Below, piece by piece: positions 1 through 9,575 of a stretch of DNA of 64,000 nucleotides. A program made the translations under genes and the position numbers. Below the pieces are notes generated by a model, which saw nothing but the letters and a program-made list of their open reading frames with translations, was not told the DNA's origin and made no database searches. The stretch is from Clostridium sp. C2-6-12 (GTDB taxonomy: Bacteria > Bacillota > Clostridia > Clostridiales > Clostridiaceae): contig NZ_JAABNP010000008.1 in NCBI RefSeq assembly GCF_009928485.1, forward strand, positions 62,001 through 126,000, written 5' to 3'. The number at the start of each line of letters is the position of its first letter. Positions within the stretch are counted from its first letter, which is position 1.

Positions 1-1885
1 TTCCACCTACATATTCTATAAGAGCTAATGACCAGCCACAATATTTTAGATAAGCTCCAAGTGCTGCCATGCTGTTAAGAATTGCAAATAAAAGTGGCAT
101 CACAAAAATAAAACCTAATTGTTTAGATATAATTCTTAAAGTTTCCTTTGTACTTAAGCCAATTTTAGAAAGTATAGAATATCTATCCTTATCTTCATGT
201 GCTTCTGTCAATTGCTTATAATACATTATGCTTCCAGTGGAAATGACAAAAAGAATTCCAATAAATATACCTATAAATACATAACTGCCATAAAGAGTAT
301 GTGTAGATGTGTATATATCATAATATGATGATAAGGGAGATCCATTAGGAATTATCTGTCTAAGCTCTTTAACAACTTTTCCACTTTTTAATTCCTTATC
401 AAAATTATATGTTCTTATAATAGTAAGATTTTTATTATCTTTTAAAAGCTTGTTAAAAGTTATATCTGGTACTACTATAGTAGCTTTTTGAAATTCAGAA
501 CCTAAAACACATCTTACATCTGAATCAGAAATATCAAATTCATAAGCTTCATCATTAATTGTTGCATTAAGTTTATCACCAGCTAATCTTCGTCTTCCAC
601 TAGCTAAGCTGCTAACTTCAATAAAAAAACATTGGTTTTTCTTACTTATTTCAATATCAGTAACCCTATCTACAATGTCTGTACCTCTATTAAAGCCTGA
701 ATTGCTTAAAATATCCTTATATTCAGATTCTGACATTATATACATGTCAAAAGGCCCCTTTAGATCTCGACCAAATGGACCTTTGTATTTATCTGTAAGT
801 CCACTTCCATTTATCATTACATAGTCTTTTTTATAAGTTACTTTAATTTCATTATTATTATTAATAACTTCTTCAACACTTTTATTGATTTTTTCGTTGC
901 TTCCTTCAAACATTACTGAAAATGGACTTCCATTTGGCCCTACTTTTTCAATAAACATGCTAAAACTAAATGTAAAGCAAAGTGCTGTAATTGCAACACT
1001 TGATACAACAGCTATTGTTGCGAGAAGATTTGAGTTTCCTTTAATTCTATAGATAATCTGAGATACTCCAATTAGGTTTTCTCCTTTGTAATAGACCCTT
1101 TTATTTTTCTCAAATAGCTTTAATAAGTAAATTATTAAATTGTTAAACAATAGATAAGTTCCTAAGATAACAAGTATAATTACAACAAGCCCCTCATACA
1201 CCATCTTAATGCCACCTGATTCAGCATCTATTATGAAGGCTCCAAAGTATCCGAACACTACCATTAATATTGACAATATTGCTAATGCTTTTGAAAACTT
1301 AGGCTGCTTTTCTCCTTCCTTAGAGGCATGAATAAGTTCTATTAGTTTAAATTTATAAATTATTCTATATGCTTTTATTGAATTTAATAAAAATATAACC
1401 ATAAAAACTAAAATAGTCATTACAACTGATCTAATATCAAAGTTATACTCAATAGGCACTGCTGACTTCATACATAAAGTGAGTATTTTTAAAAAGAATC
1501 TTGAGGTAATTGCACCTAAAGGCACCCCAACAATTAGTGCTAATACACCTAGATAAATATTTTAAAAAAACATCAATTTTCCTATTTCCTTTTTTTTTAT
1601 TCCAACAAGGGAATATATAGCAACTTCTTTCTTTTTGTTTTTTATAAAGAAGCTATTTGAATACCATATAAAAATAGCTGAAAATATTATAACTATGAAC
1701 GATGCAGCTTCAAAAATAACACCAACTTTAACCTTTGCTGAGCTAAAAGTTTGTATTTGATCAGTGTAATATATAGAATAAAATATCATAAGAATGAAAA
1801 CAGATATTAATGTACTTATAAAATAAGAAACATAGTTATTAAAATTGTGTTTTACATTATTAAGTCCAAGTTTAAATAATGTCAC
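1..1885 (-). pseudogene. BceB/FtsX-like ABC exporter permease, frameshifted, 3' end off window
   Basis: Membrane subunit of a bacitracin/peptide-type ABC exporter (FtsX/MacB permease fold). The N-terminal part (1562-1885) has two hydrophobic segments and a basic stretch ending KLMFF then TAA. The rest stays open from about 1561 to the left window edge in the -1 frame, with further membrane segments and a large extracellular domain between them (roughly 820-300), as in BceB proteins. The join is a run of seven T on the coding strand (1564-1570, seven A on plus); re-reading one T gives MFFLNIYLGVLALIVG, the expected continuation. I start it at GTG 1883-1885, which has AGGAGG eight bases upstream; a GTG at 1894 abuts the RBS. 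It overlaps the end of the ATPase gene. The break could be a real mutation, slippage-tolerant expression or an assembly error. Confidence 0.72.
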
Positions 1886-2639
1886 TTTCAGCACCTCCTA
1901 CATTTGCAAGAGTGCTAAGTATTTCATTATAAAATTCCTTCCTGCTCCCTGTTTTTTCAAGTTCAGTATCAAGTATTCCATCTTTTATAAATATGATTCT
2001 GTTACAATAACTTGCTGCAAATGCATCATGAGTTACCATAACAATTGTTGCTTCATTATTTTGGTTTAATGAAGTAAGATTGTTTAAAAGTTCTGTTGAA
2101 GATTTAGAATCAAGAGCTCCTGTAGGCTCATCAGCAAAAACTATCTCTGGTTCAGTAATTATTGCCCTTGCAGCTGCTGTTCTTTGTTTTTGTCCCCCTG
2201 AAACTTCATAAGGATATTTACCTAAGATATCTTCAATATTTAAAATGCTGCTAATCTTCTTTAATTTTTCTTCCATAATAGTAACATCTTCTTTAGATAA
2301 AGATAGTGGTAAAATAATATTTTCCTTTAAGGTTAATGTATCAAGAAGATTATAATCTTGAAAAATAAATCCAAGCTGTTTTCTTCTGAATAAGGATAAT
2401 TCGTCTTCATCTAGATTTATAAAGCTTTTTCCTCCAATTGTAATTGTTCCTGAGGTTGGACTATCAATAGATGATATTACATTAAGCAAAGTTGATTTAC
2501 CTGCTCCTGAGGGCCCCATTATTCCTAGGAATTCTCCTTTAACAACAGAAAAACTCACTCCATTTAATGCATTTGACTCACTTCCTCCGTTTTTCGAACC
2601 ATAAACTTTTTTTACATTTCTAACTTCCATTATATTCAC
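1872..2639 (-). CDS. ABC exporter ATP-binding protein (BceA-like)
   Basis: ATPase partner of the permease immediately downstream; powers peptide-antibiotic sensing/export or lipid-target protection in the BceAB family (known for the family, inferred here). Walker A GPSGAGKST near residue 47, Q-loop in IFQDYNLL, signature VSGGQKQR, Walker B IVFADEPTGAL and the H-loop VTHD are all present. Length of about 255 residues is usual. The GTG at 2637-2639 is chosen because AGGAG lies eight bases upstream; a GTG at 2646-2648 sits inside the Shine-Dalgarno sequence and the ATG of MEVRNV is 17 bases away. The 3' end overlaps the permease gene, so translation is probably coupled. No BceRS-type regulator is adjacent on the upstream side. 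Confidence 0.88.
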   Translation of the reverse strand: MNIMEVRNVKKVYGSKNGGSESNALNGVSFSVVKGEFLGIMGPSGAGKSTLLNVISSIDSPTSGTITIGGKSFINLDEDELSLFRRKQLGFIFQDYNLLDTLTLKENIILPLSLSKEDVTIMEEKLKKISSILNIEDILGKYPYEVSGGQKQRTAAARAIITEPEIVFADEPTGALDSKSSTELLNNLTSLNQNNEATIVMVTHDAFAASYCNRIIFIKDGILDTELEKTGSRKEFYNEILSTLANVGGAESDII

Positions 2640-2698
2640 AATAATCACTCCTGAATGTTTTGCTGCTTTGCAAAACTATTAATCTAAAATTTATCCAT

Positions 2699-2735
2699 AT
2701 AAGAAAAATAACTTATTATACTTTGTTTTTCTTAT
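2699..2735 (-). promoter_or_regulatory. Candidate promoter/operator of the BceAB-like operon
   Basis: Two perfect 10-bp arms, ATAAGAAAAA (2699-2708) and TTTTTCTTAT (2726-2735), enclose a minus-strand TATAAT (plus 2714-2719). A -10 box framed by an inverted repeat about 60 bp upstream of the ATPase start suggests promoter plus operator. Function inferred from position only. Confidence 0.4.
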
Positions 2736-2791
2736 ATGTCCTAACTTCAGTTATTATTGTAAATGTGCTATTTTAATCTGATTTTAAACTC

Positions 2792-2809
2792 ATCTTAATT
2801 TGATCTTAA
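2792..2809 (-). promoter_or_regulatory. Direct repeats, possible OmpR-type regulator boxes
   Basis: ATCTTAA occurs at 2792-2798 and 2803-2809, exactly 11 bp apart, the usual spacing for OmpR-family response-regulator dimers. It lies upstream of the candidate -10 of the BceAB-like operon. The cognate regulator is not in view, so this is a weak inference. The rest of 2740-2975 shows only AT-rich DNA. Confidence 0.28.
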
Positions 2810-2978
2810 GTTTTTATCATTTTATAAATCTCAGTGTTTAAAATTTAATAATTGATCTTTATTTTATTAAAAATCTAAGATTATACTTAAGTTAGTCATG
2901 GATTATTCTGTATTCCTTTCATATCCACAAGCAATTTATAAATGAAGCCTATTTTATAAGTGGTTACTTATAACAATA

Positions 2979-3009
2979 AAACTCCGATAAATGCATTATC
3001 GGAGTTTTT
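2979..3009 (-). terminator. Intrinsic terminator, probably bidirectional
   Basis: Hairpin with arms AAACTCCGATAA (2979-2990) and TTATCGGAGTTT (2996-3007), T-rich on both strands. It lies between the stop of the PAS kinase gene at 3057 and the ABC operon and would end minus-strand transcription of the kinase. Confidence 0.72.
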
Positions 3010-3056
3010 ACCTATTATAATTCCATAATAAATTTTATGGATATGTATATTTTATC

Positions 3057-4691
3057 TTAAAAATATATATCTGAAAATTCAATATTAAGCTTATCCACAT
3101 AAAACTTAGAGTCTTCAGCGAAATGATGACTTTGTTTAAATTCACTACTTTCTAATACCCTTACAGGAATCTGAACAATAAATTCACTTCCTTTTTTCAA
3201 TTCACTCACTACACTAATTGTTCCACCATGTAGTTCAACTAAGGCTTTTACAAGTGATAATCCTATTCCACTTCCTTCATGATCTCTTGCTAAAGTCTTA
3301 TCAACTTGTACAAAACGCTCGAATATAGAATCCACCTTTTCCATTGGAATACCTCGTCCACTATCTTTAACCCTTATATAAATATTTTCAGTTTTGTCCT
3401 CTATATTAATTCTAATATTGCCACCATAAGGAGTAAACTTTACTGCATTTGATAATAAATTCAAAATAATTCTTTCTATCTTTTCTGGATCACAAGCAAT
3501 TATTTTCTCCTCAGTATTTGTATCAAATATAAGGGTTAATCCTTTATTTTCAATGTGTGCAGCTACTGATAATGTTATATTTTCAACTAAGCTTATTATG
3601 TCATAATTGATTTCATTTAACTGTAAGTAACCATTATCTATCTTAGTTATATCAATTAAATTATTAATCAATCTCAAAAGACGATAACAATTTTGTTTCA
3701 TCATCTTGGTATATTTATGGATTTCTTCAGATGTGTTTAAGCATGAACAGTCTTTTAATTTAAGTTCATACATTTGTAAAGCTGAAAAAATAACATTTAC
3801 TGGAGTTCTCAGTTCATGTGAAATATTTGCAAAAAATTCTGTTTTAATTCTATCGTGTTCCTTTAATTCATTTATTCTTCTTCTCTCTTCATCAACATTT
3901 TTCTGTAATTCTTCCTTCAGCTTTCGCTCAGTTATATTCCTGCATATTCCAATAATACCTACTACATGACCTTTGGAATTGTAGTAAGGAGTTTTTATTG
4001 TATCTAATAATATAGAGTTACCATTAGGGTACTTAATCCATTCTTCAAACCTAACAAAATTCTTTTGATTAATCATTTCTAAATCTTTAGTTATAAAGGA
4101 TTCTGCTATATCTGTTTCAAAAACATCAAAATCTGTCATCCCTATAAGATTTTCTTCCTTAATTCCTGTAAACTCTTCAAAAGCTTTATTGCACCCTAAG
4201 TATTTGCTATTAATATCCTTGTAGAAAAATAAATCTGGAATTGAATTAATAATAGACATTAAAAAAGATTGGTTTTGTTGGAATTCTCTATCAAGCTTTT
4301 TATAACTTTCTTCACTTTGTTTAAGCTCGCTAATATCTTGAATGACTCCTACTAACTTTTCTGGCATTCCGTTTTTATCGAAATCCATTTTACATTTTGC
4401 TTTTAACCATCTCTCAGCTTTATCAATTTGATTTATTATCATAAACTCTCTATTAAGATAATCTCCAGTTTTAATTGACTCATAAAACCATGACATCATA
4501 TGATTTTTTTGACTTGGGTGAACAAGGTTTAGCCAACCTTGAAAATCCTTGATATAACAATCATTAATACCAAATATTTCATCAAGTATCTCAGAACTAC
4601 TCCACCTGTCCTTCTTTAAATCATAGGCAAACATCCCAAGCCTTGCTATTTTTTGTGCTTCTTTTAACCAAAACTCATCATTTAGATTCAT
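3057..4691 (-). CDS. PAS-domain sensor histidine kinase
   Basis: Cytoplasmic sensor kinase with no predicted membrane segment. Two PAS/PAC regions cover roughly residues 10-125 and 145-260 (the second has NSIPDLFFYKDINSKYLG and ends GICRNITERK), followed by a short coiled coil. The HisKA phosphoacceptor is in FFANISHELRTPVNV near residue 290. The HATPase domain carries N (LLNLLSNAVKF), G1 (VKDSGRGIPMEK) and G2 (GSGIGLSLVKALVELHGG) boxes. I choose the ATG at 4689-4691 (MNLNDEFW), preceded by AGAGGG at six bases, over an upstream TTG at 4715. No response regulator is adjacent, so it is an orphan kinase. Clostridial orphan kinases of this shape can feed Spo0A, but nothing here proves that. The 227 bp to the next repeat (4692-4917) is AT-rich with no gene. 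Confidence 0.9.
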   Translation of the reverse strand: MNLNDEFWLKEAQKIARLGMFAYDLKKDRWSSSEILDEIFGINDCYIKDFQGWLNLVHPSQKNHMMSWFYESIKTGDYLNREFMIINQIDKAERWLKAKCKMDFDKNGMPEKLVGVIQDISELKQSEESYKKLDREFQQNQSFLMSIINSIPDLFFYKDINSKYLGCNKAFEEFTGIKEENLIGMTDFDVFETDIAESFITKDLEMINQKNFVRFEEWIKYPNGNSILLDTIKTPYYNSKGHVVGIIGICRNITERKLKEELQKNVDEERRRINELKEHDRIKTEFFANISHELRTPVNVIFSALQMYELKLKDCSCLNTSEEIHKYTKMMKQNCYRLLRLINNLIDITKIDNGYLQLNEINYDIISLVENITLSVAAHIENKGLTLIFDTNTEEKIIACDPEKIERIILNLLSNAVKFTPYGGNIRINIEDKTENIYIRVKDSGRGIPMEKVDSIFERFVQVDKTLARDHEGSGIGLSLVKALVELHGGTISVVSELKKGSEFIVQIPVRVLESSEFKQSHHFAEDSKFYVDKLNIEFSDIYF

Positions 4692-4917
4692 ATATAACCC
4701 TCTTACTTTTAACAAAATATATATTTTCTAACTTAATATACCATAACATAACAAATAATTTTCCATTAATTTAACATTACATAATATTATATCCTTAAAT
4801 ATTCTAATTTTCCATATGATCCTTAATATTTTGTTTTAAACTATTTGAACTCAATTCTCTTATTCTATGTTTTCAAATTTATTTTCTATCAACTATAGCT
4901 GAACTACCGAGGACAAT

Positions 4918-5013
4918 AAAAAAAACACGACTATATGTAAGCCACTATTTTAACCACATACAAATAGTCGTGTATTTTATAATGGAGGCGAAATGTAATC
5001 TCAAAATCCACTA
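4918..5013 (-). repeat. Dispersed 3'-UTR element, copy 1 (long-loop subtype)
   Basis: Read on minus, the conserved box (5013-4981; TGGATT...TTCGCCTCCA) is followed by a hairpin CACGACTA/TAGTCGTG (4972-4926) and eight T (4925-4918), a convincing intrinsic terminator. It lies about 100 bp after the stop of the DUF1638 hybrid kinase. The long loop with TGTAAGC and CCACATAC recurs in copy 6 (40752-40846), with a compensatory change in the stem. Confidence 0.82.
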
Positions 5014-5114
5014 TTTAAAGACATATAAAAACACCTAAATAATTAGTGAGTATAATCCAAGTCATCCCATTGTCTAATTTCTGTAGAAATTAATAAAATT
5101 TTATATAAACATTA

Positions 5115-7457
5115 CTAACAGTTATTACTATATTTATTAATAACTTCTTTAAGTTTCGTAACTTCAATTGGTTTAGTAATATAATCATCCATACCAGTAT
5201 TAAGACATATATCTCTATCTCCCCCCATTGCATATGCTGTGGTTGCAATTATAATAATATGCTTACCAGTTAACTTTTCTCTTTCACGAATTATTTTTGT
5301 AACTTCAATTCCACTCATATCTGGCATTTGAATATCCATAAGAACTATATCAAAATTCTCGTTTTCAAGTATATCTAATGCTTCTAACCCATTTGAAGCT
5401 ACTTTTATTTTCCAACCTGTATATTTACATAATTGCTTCATAAATCTTTGGCTGATCATATCATCTTCAATTTGTAATATTTTAATTTCTGGACAAGGTT
5501 TATTTTGTACAAACATATTTTGATCATTTGCCCCATCCTTATTAATATTACAAATATCAAACAAACAAGTAAAGTAAAAATTGCTTCCCTTACCATACTG
5601 GCTCTCAACATATATTTCTCCACCCATGAGCCTAATGAGATTTTTAGAAATTGCAAGTCCCAAACCAGTTCCTTGAAATTTTTTTGTTGTGGAAATATCC
5701 AATTGTGTAAAATAATTAAATAATCTAGGAAGGTCTTCTTCCTTAATTCCAATTCCAGTATCTTTTACAGAAAACATTATCTTAACTTTATTATCAATAT
5801 CCTCAACCTTATTTACAGATATATTAATTTTACCCTTTTCAGTAAATTTAATTGCATTTCCTATTAGATTACTTAAAACTTGCATTAATCTGCCTTTATC
5901 TAAAATGATTTCATTTGGTAAATTATTGTCTACAGTAATATAAAGACTCAGTCCTTTATTCTCCGCTAAATATGTAAATAAATTTCTACTCTCATTCATT
6001 AAACTAAATATATTAACACATTCAGGCTGTAATTGAACCTTGCCTACATCAATTACTGAAAGATCGAGGATATCATTAATAATTTGGAGCAGATGTTTTG
6101 AAGAAGTTTCAATAGTTTTTACTATATCAGTTTGTTCGCATGTCAACTCTGTGTATTGCAATAAGCTAGTCATTCCTAAAATACCATTCATAGGTGTTCT
6201 TATTTCATGGCTCATATTTGCCAAAAACTGACTTTTAGCTGAATTGGCCCTTTCTGCTTCTTCTTTAGCAACCTTAAGCTGACTTTCAGTTAACTTTCGT
6301 TCTTCAATTTCTTCTTCTAAAATACAGTTTGTTTCTTCGAGATTCCTATTTACATCCAACAACTCTGAAGTACGTTTATCAACGAGCATCTCAAGCTCAG
6401 TATTAAGCGAAAGAAGTTCTTCATTTGTATCTATTAATTTCTCATAAATCTTTGAGTTAAAAAGCATTATTCCTAGAATTGTCATAATTGTTTTTGATAA
6501 ATCTAAATAGCTTTCCATATAATTAGGAAACATAATATTTTCCACTTCCATATAACCCAGCAATTCATTATCAAAAGTTATCCTGAAAATATATCCTGTT
6601 CCAGAGGGAGTAAGAAAATAGTTTTGCTTAAATTCTAAATTTTCAATGTCATATAACTCACTTTTATATGACTTTCCTTGATTGAAAATAAGCTCTCCTT
6701 TTTTATGTTCTATTATGGGAAGAAATGCGAGCTGCTTAGCACCAGTCAACATTTCAAATAAAGTAAATATATTTTTAATCAGATCTTCTCGCTTTAAAAG
6801 TGTTGCTTTTTTTTCAAAAAAATCAAATACAAGAGCATAATCCGTAACCTGTTTGTTTTTTGAATTTAAAATGTATTCTAGTCTACTAACTTTCCAGTTT
6901 ATATATGAGTTGTTTATGGTACTCAAAAAGGTATCCAACCCAGCATCTATAATTTCATATTCCATTCCTATATAGTCAGAAAACTCCATTAAATCTGATA
7001 AGATATTATTATATGCACCACTGTCAATAAGAACCACTTTTTTGCAGAATTCTGAGAAAAATTCACGTGCATTTTTTTTATTAAATCCATATGTATCTAT
7101 AATGATGTGTTTCCATCTTCTTAACCAACCTGGTGTAGTTAAGTAATATCCCTTTGAAGCAAGGTATTTTAGTAACTCACTACCAGACAATAATGATATA
7201 CATGAATTGAAAGTACTTTCACAAGCAAGATTCTCACCTTTTCCAGAACACTTTTGAATTGGAAGCAAAATGACTGCATCTCTGTTATAACCTGAGGCAA
7301 TAAGACGATCATAAACTTTCTGCCTTTGACAGTTGCAATTAATACAGTCCATTGAATAGTATTTAAATTCAATATTTTTATTTTTTAATATTTCTCCAAT
7401 ACTCTCTGCTTCAATCTTAAAACATTCACAAATCAAAATATATAGTTTATCATCCAT
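5115..7457 (-). CDS. Hybrid sensor kinase with N-terminal DUF1638-like domain
   Basis: Large cytoplasmic hybrid kinase. Residues about 1-200 resemble DUF1638, a Cys-rich domain seen beside corrinoid methyltransferase genes; note DCINCNCQRQK and LLPIQKCSGKGE, plausible metal or corrinoid ligands (inference). Residues about 200-335 look like a GAF-type sensor, then a coiled coil of about 60 residues, HisKA (FLANMSHEIRTPMNG), HATPase (NLIGNAIKF, DTGIGIKEEDL, GTGLGLAISKNLI), and a C-terminal receiver with acidic pair EDD, phospho-Asp in DIVLMDIQMPD and Lys in DYITKPIE. Start ATG is set by GGAGG seven bases upstream; it begins four bases after the methyltransferase stop, so the three genes 9137-5115 form one operon. 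No output domain is fused, so signal must leave through another protein. The domain assignment is from memory of the family. Confidence 0.82.
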   Translation of the reverse strand: MDDKLYILICECFKIEAESIGEILKNKNIEFKYYSMDCINCNCQRQKVYDRLIASGYNRDAVILLPIQKCSGKGENLACESTFNSCISLLSGSELLKYLASKGYYLTTPGWLRRWKHIIIDTYGFNKKNAREFFSEFCKKVVLIDSGAYNNILSDLMEFSDYIGMEYEIIDAGLDTFLSTINNSYINWKVSRLEYILNSKNKQVTDYALVFDFFEKKATLLKREDLIKNIFTLFEMLTGAKQLAFLPIIEHKKGELIFNQGKSYKSELYDIENLEFKQNYFLTPSGTGYIFRITFDNELLGYMEVENIMFPNYMESYLDLSKTIMTILGIMLFNSKIYEKLIDTNEELLSLNTELEMLVDKRTSELLDVNRNLEETNCILEEEIEERKLTESQLKVAKEEAERANSAKSQFLANMSHEIRTPMNGILGMTSLLQYTELTCEQTDIVKTIETSSKHLLQIINDILDLSVIDVGKVQLQPECVNIFSLMNESRNLFTYLAENKGLSLYITVDNNLPNEIILDKGRLMQVLSNLIGNAIKFTEKGKINISVNKVEDIDNKVKIMFSVKDTGIGIKEEDLPRLFNYFTQLDISTTKKFQGTGLGLAISKNLIRLMGGEIYVESQYGKGSNFYFTCLFDICNINKDGANDQNMFVQNKPCPEIKILQIEDDMISQRFMKQLCKYTGWKIKVASNGLEALDILENENFDIVLMDIQMPDMSGIEVTKIIREREKLTGKHIIIIATTAYAMGGDRDICLNTGMDDYITKPIEVTKLKEVINKYSNNC

Positions 7458-7461
7458 ACCG

Positions 7462-8505
7462 TCACCTCCAATTTAATGGATATCTCCCCCACTTATTTAC
7501 ACTTTCTGAGATTTCATACAAAATATCCTCATTAACCTGATAAGGAATATCTCCTATACTGTCACATAGGATAAATCCTCCGCCTGCCCCAGCTTTTCTT
7601 ATTGCCTCCTTAACATTAAATTCAGCATCAGATGGGGTCCACTTGCACATTTCAATACCATTTAAATTTCCAAGTAAGGTAGCTCTTTTACCGACTTTCT
7701 TCTTTATTTCAGCAAGATCGTCAGTATGGCTTACTAAAATAACCTTAATCCCAGCTTCAAGTATTTCCTCAAGTATTGAAGCTGAACTAGCTGAGGAAGT
7801 AGCAATGGCTACATCACTTTTAATAGTTGGTATTGTTCTCTTTGCAGAAGGAAATCCGTTTATTAAATATAAGCTTTTAGGAATAACTGAGGATACAGAC
7901 ATAGAATCTATAAATGATATAAATGATGCGCCTGCCATCAATTGCATATTAGCCCATTCAGTGCAAAATTTCTCATTGATTTTTATAAGATGATCTAATA
8001 ACTCTGGTTTTTCATAAATCAGCTCAATATATTTACCGAAACCCAGTTGAAGAATAGGAAGTGAGAACGGTGATAATACACTACCACTAATAGGTACTGA
8101 TGTTCCTACTTCACTCCTTAATATTGATATTGTCTCAAGACAGTTTTTAAGAATTTTTGAGTTTTTAACATCAGGCGGTTGTAATTTTAAAATATGGTCA
8201 AAATTTTTTATTATTGGTTCGCCAGCATTAGGAGGTCCGTCCTCGTTGAAAATAACTTCACTACCGAAAGCCGCATACTCATGAGCAGCAGAATAAAATG
8301 AATTCAAACAATCATTGTGGAATTTTTTAAAAAGCATCATTTGTCCCTTTGCAACATTTTCAGGTTTAGAAAAATAATTTTCAATCGACATATCTAAAAA
8401 TTTTGCACAATAATGTGTACACATTAGAAACAATGGTACCTTGTCTGGCTCCTGCTTATTCATAGCTGTCAGCACTCTTTCCATAGAAGTATAATTTTTT
8501 TCCAT
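7462..8505 (-). CDS. Uroporphyrinogen decarboxylase-family (MtaA/CmuA-like) methyltransferase homologue
   Basis: Family members move a methyl group between a corrinoid protein and coenzyme M or tetrahydrofolate, on a TIM barrel with zinc held by His-X-Cys plus a later Cys. The barrel is recognisable over about 347 residues (MERVLTAMNKQEPDKVP start, ATLLGNLNG, GGFILCDSIGDIPYQVN near the end). The late Cys is present in ILCDSIG. The place where HxC should fall (before the ILEE helix) reads AIATSSASSASILEE, so two zinc ligands seem lost. It may therefore bind substrate or corrinoid without normal catalysis, consistent with a sensory role next to a kinase. Start is the ATG at 8503-8505 with AGGAGG seven bases upstream; it overlaps the stop of the corrinoid gene as TAATG. 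Confidence 0.8.
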   Translation of the reverse strand: MEKNYTSMERVLTAMNKQEPDKVPLFLMCTHYCAKFLDMSIENYFSKPENVAKGQMMLFKKFHNDCLNSFYSAAHEYAAFGSEVIFNEDGPPNAGEPIIKNFDHILKLQPPDVKNSKILKNCLETISILRSEVGTSVPISGSVLSPFSLPILQLGFGKYIELIYEKPELLDHLIKINEKFCTEWANMQLMAGASFISFIDSMSVSSVIPKSLYLINGFPSAKRTIPTIKSDVAIATSSASSASILEEILEAGIKVILVSHTDDLAEIKKKVGKRATLLGNLNGIEMCKWTPSDAEFNVKEAIRKAGAGGGFILCDSIGDIPYQVNEDILYEISESVNKWGRYPLNWR

Positions 8506-9137
8506 TAAGAATCCTCCTCTATCCACCGTTCTATAATAGCAATATTATCAGCTGCGCTTTTACCCATTTCATCAGCGCCCACTTCCTTCCAAAGTGTGCT
8601 GTCTATTAAAAAAGGTGCACCTCCAACCAATATTTTTACTGAAGGAGCCTTTTCATGAAACAATTGAGATATTTTCTTGATTTTTAAAGCAGAAGGATAC
8701 ATTAATACGGATATCATAAGTATCTTTATATTATCTTCAGTGACTTTCTTTATTATCTCCTCGGGTTCACTTATAGTACCATAGTCTATAAGCTCAAAAC
8801 CGCTTGATCTCACCACTGCACTTACAATTCTCTTTCCAAGAGTGTGATAGTCCTCAAGGGTTACTATTGCAATTGGCTTTTCATTCTTAATTGGAAATTT
8901 CTTTTCAGCCAAAATTGAGATAGCAATTTCCTCACAAAGCCTACTACTCATATATACCTGAGATAAAGCTACTTCCCCTCTTTCCCATTTATCACCAATA
9001 GAAGTCAGAGACTTAACTATATACTCATCTATAAAGTTTATCCCATTTTTTTTAGCTAAAAAATGGGATAGAATATTATTAACTTCGAATTTATTGTAAT
9101 CAAGCAAAGCCTTTTCAAATGTCTCCCAGTTCATCAA
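8505..9137 (-). CDS. Corrinoid (B12-binding) protein, MtbC/MetH-cap type
   Basis: Methyl-carrier corrinoid protein. The N-terminal helical cap covers residues about 1-85 (ending AISILAEKKF). A Rossmann-like B12 domain follows with the base-off/His-on signature D-x-H-x-x-G in EDYHTLGKRIV, then ISVLMYPS and LVGGAPFLID, which line the nucleotide tail in known structures. About 210 residues is the normal length. It is first in a three-gene operon with an MtaA-like protein and a DUF1638 hybrid kinase, with stop/start overlap to the next gene. No methylamine or methanol methyltransferase (MttB, MtaB) and no RamA-type activator lies nearby, which argues that the cluster senses rather than feeds carbon metabolism. 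Minus-strand start ATG is preceded by GGGAG. Confidence 0.88.
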   Translation of the reverse strand: MMNWETFEKALLDYNKFEVNNILSHFLAKKNGINFIDEYIVKSLTSIGDKWERGEVALSQVYMSSRLCEEIAISILAEKKFPIKNEKPIAIVTLEDYHTLGKRIVSAVVRSSGFELIDYGTISEPEEIIKKVTEDNIKILMISVLMYPSALKIKKISQLFHEKAPSVKILVGGAPFLIDSTLWKEVGADEMGKSAADNIAIIERWIEEDS

Positions 9138-9575
9138 TTAGCTCCCTTCTTTATTAAGTATTTTTAGTCTACTTAATATTTTCTTATTACTTAATATTGT
9201 AATCGTTTATGCGGGAAAAATTTACGTCTAAGATAATTAAAAATTATTATATGAATTCAATAGATTCTCCTCTTAGGTATGTTAATAAGTAATTGTGCTA
9301 TTAATCAAGTCATTATAATTATTATACTACTTATTGTTATATTTTCCTATATTTTTTAACATTATTTGTACATAAATTTCCATTAATTAGCACTAAAATT
9401 CTTTATTCTTACCTTTGGTATTATCAAATCTTTACACAAATCTTCTTGGTTATGAATAAAAGTTAGATTTTTTTAACAAAAAAATTTCCCAAAACCTTAG
9501 TCTTTGGAAACATATAACACATTTGTAATATTCGTTTAAAACCTGAAATACATTCAAAATATATAATCTTCTCAT
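9138..9575. other. Intergenic region upstream of the corrinoid operon
   Basis: 438 bp of very AT-rich DNA holding the promoter of the corrinoid operon. I looked for a cobalamin riboswitch box and for -24/-12 elements and saw neither. Near 9469-9499 a T-run and an A-run could form a weak hairpin after the GyrI-like gene. Confidence 0.4.

Noticed and set aside
9138..9575. Cobalamin riboswitch before the corrinoid operon
   Set aside because: Expected because of the gene functions, but no B12-box or multi-stem structure could be recognised.
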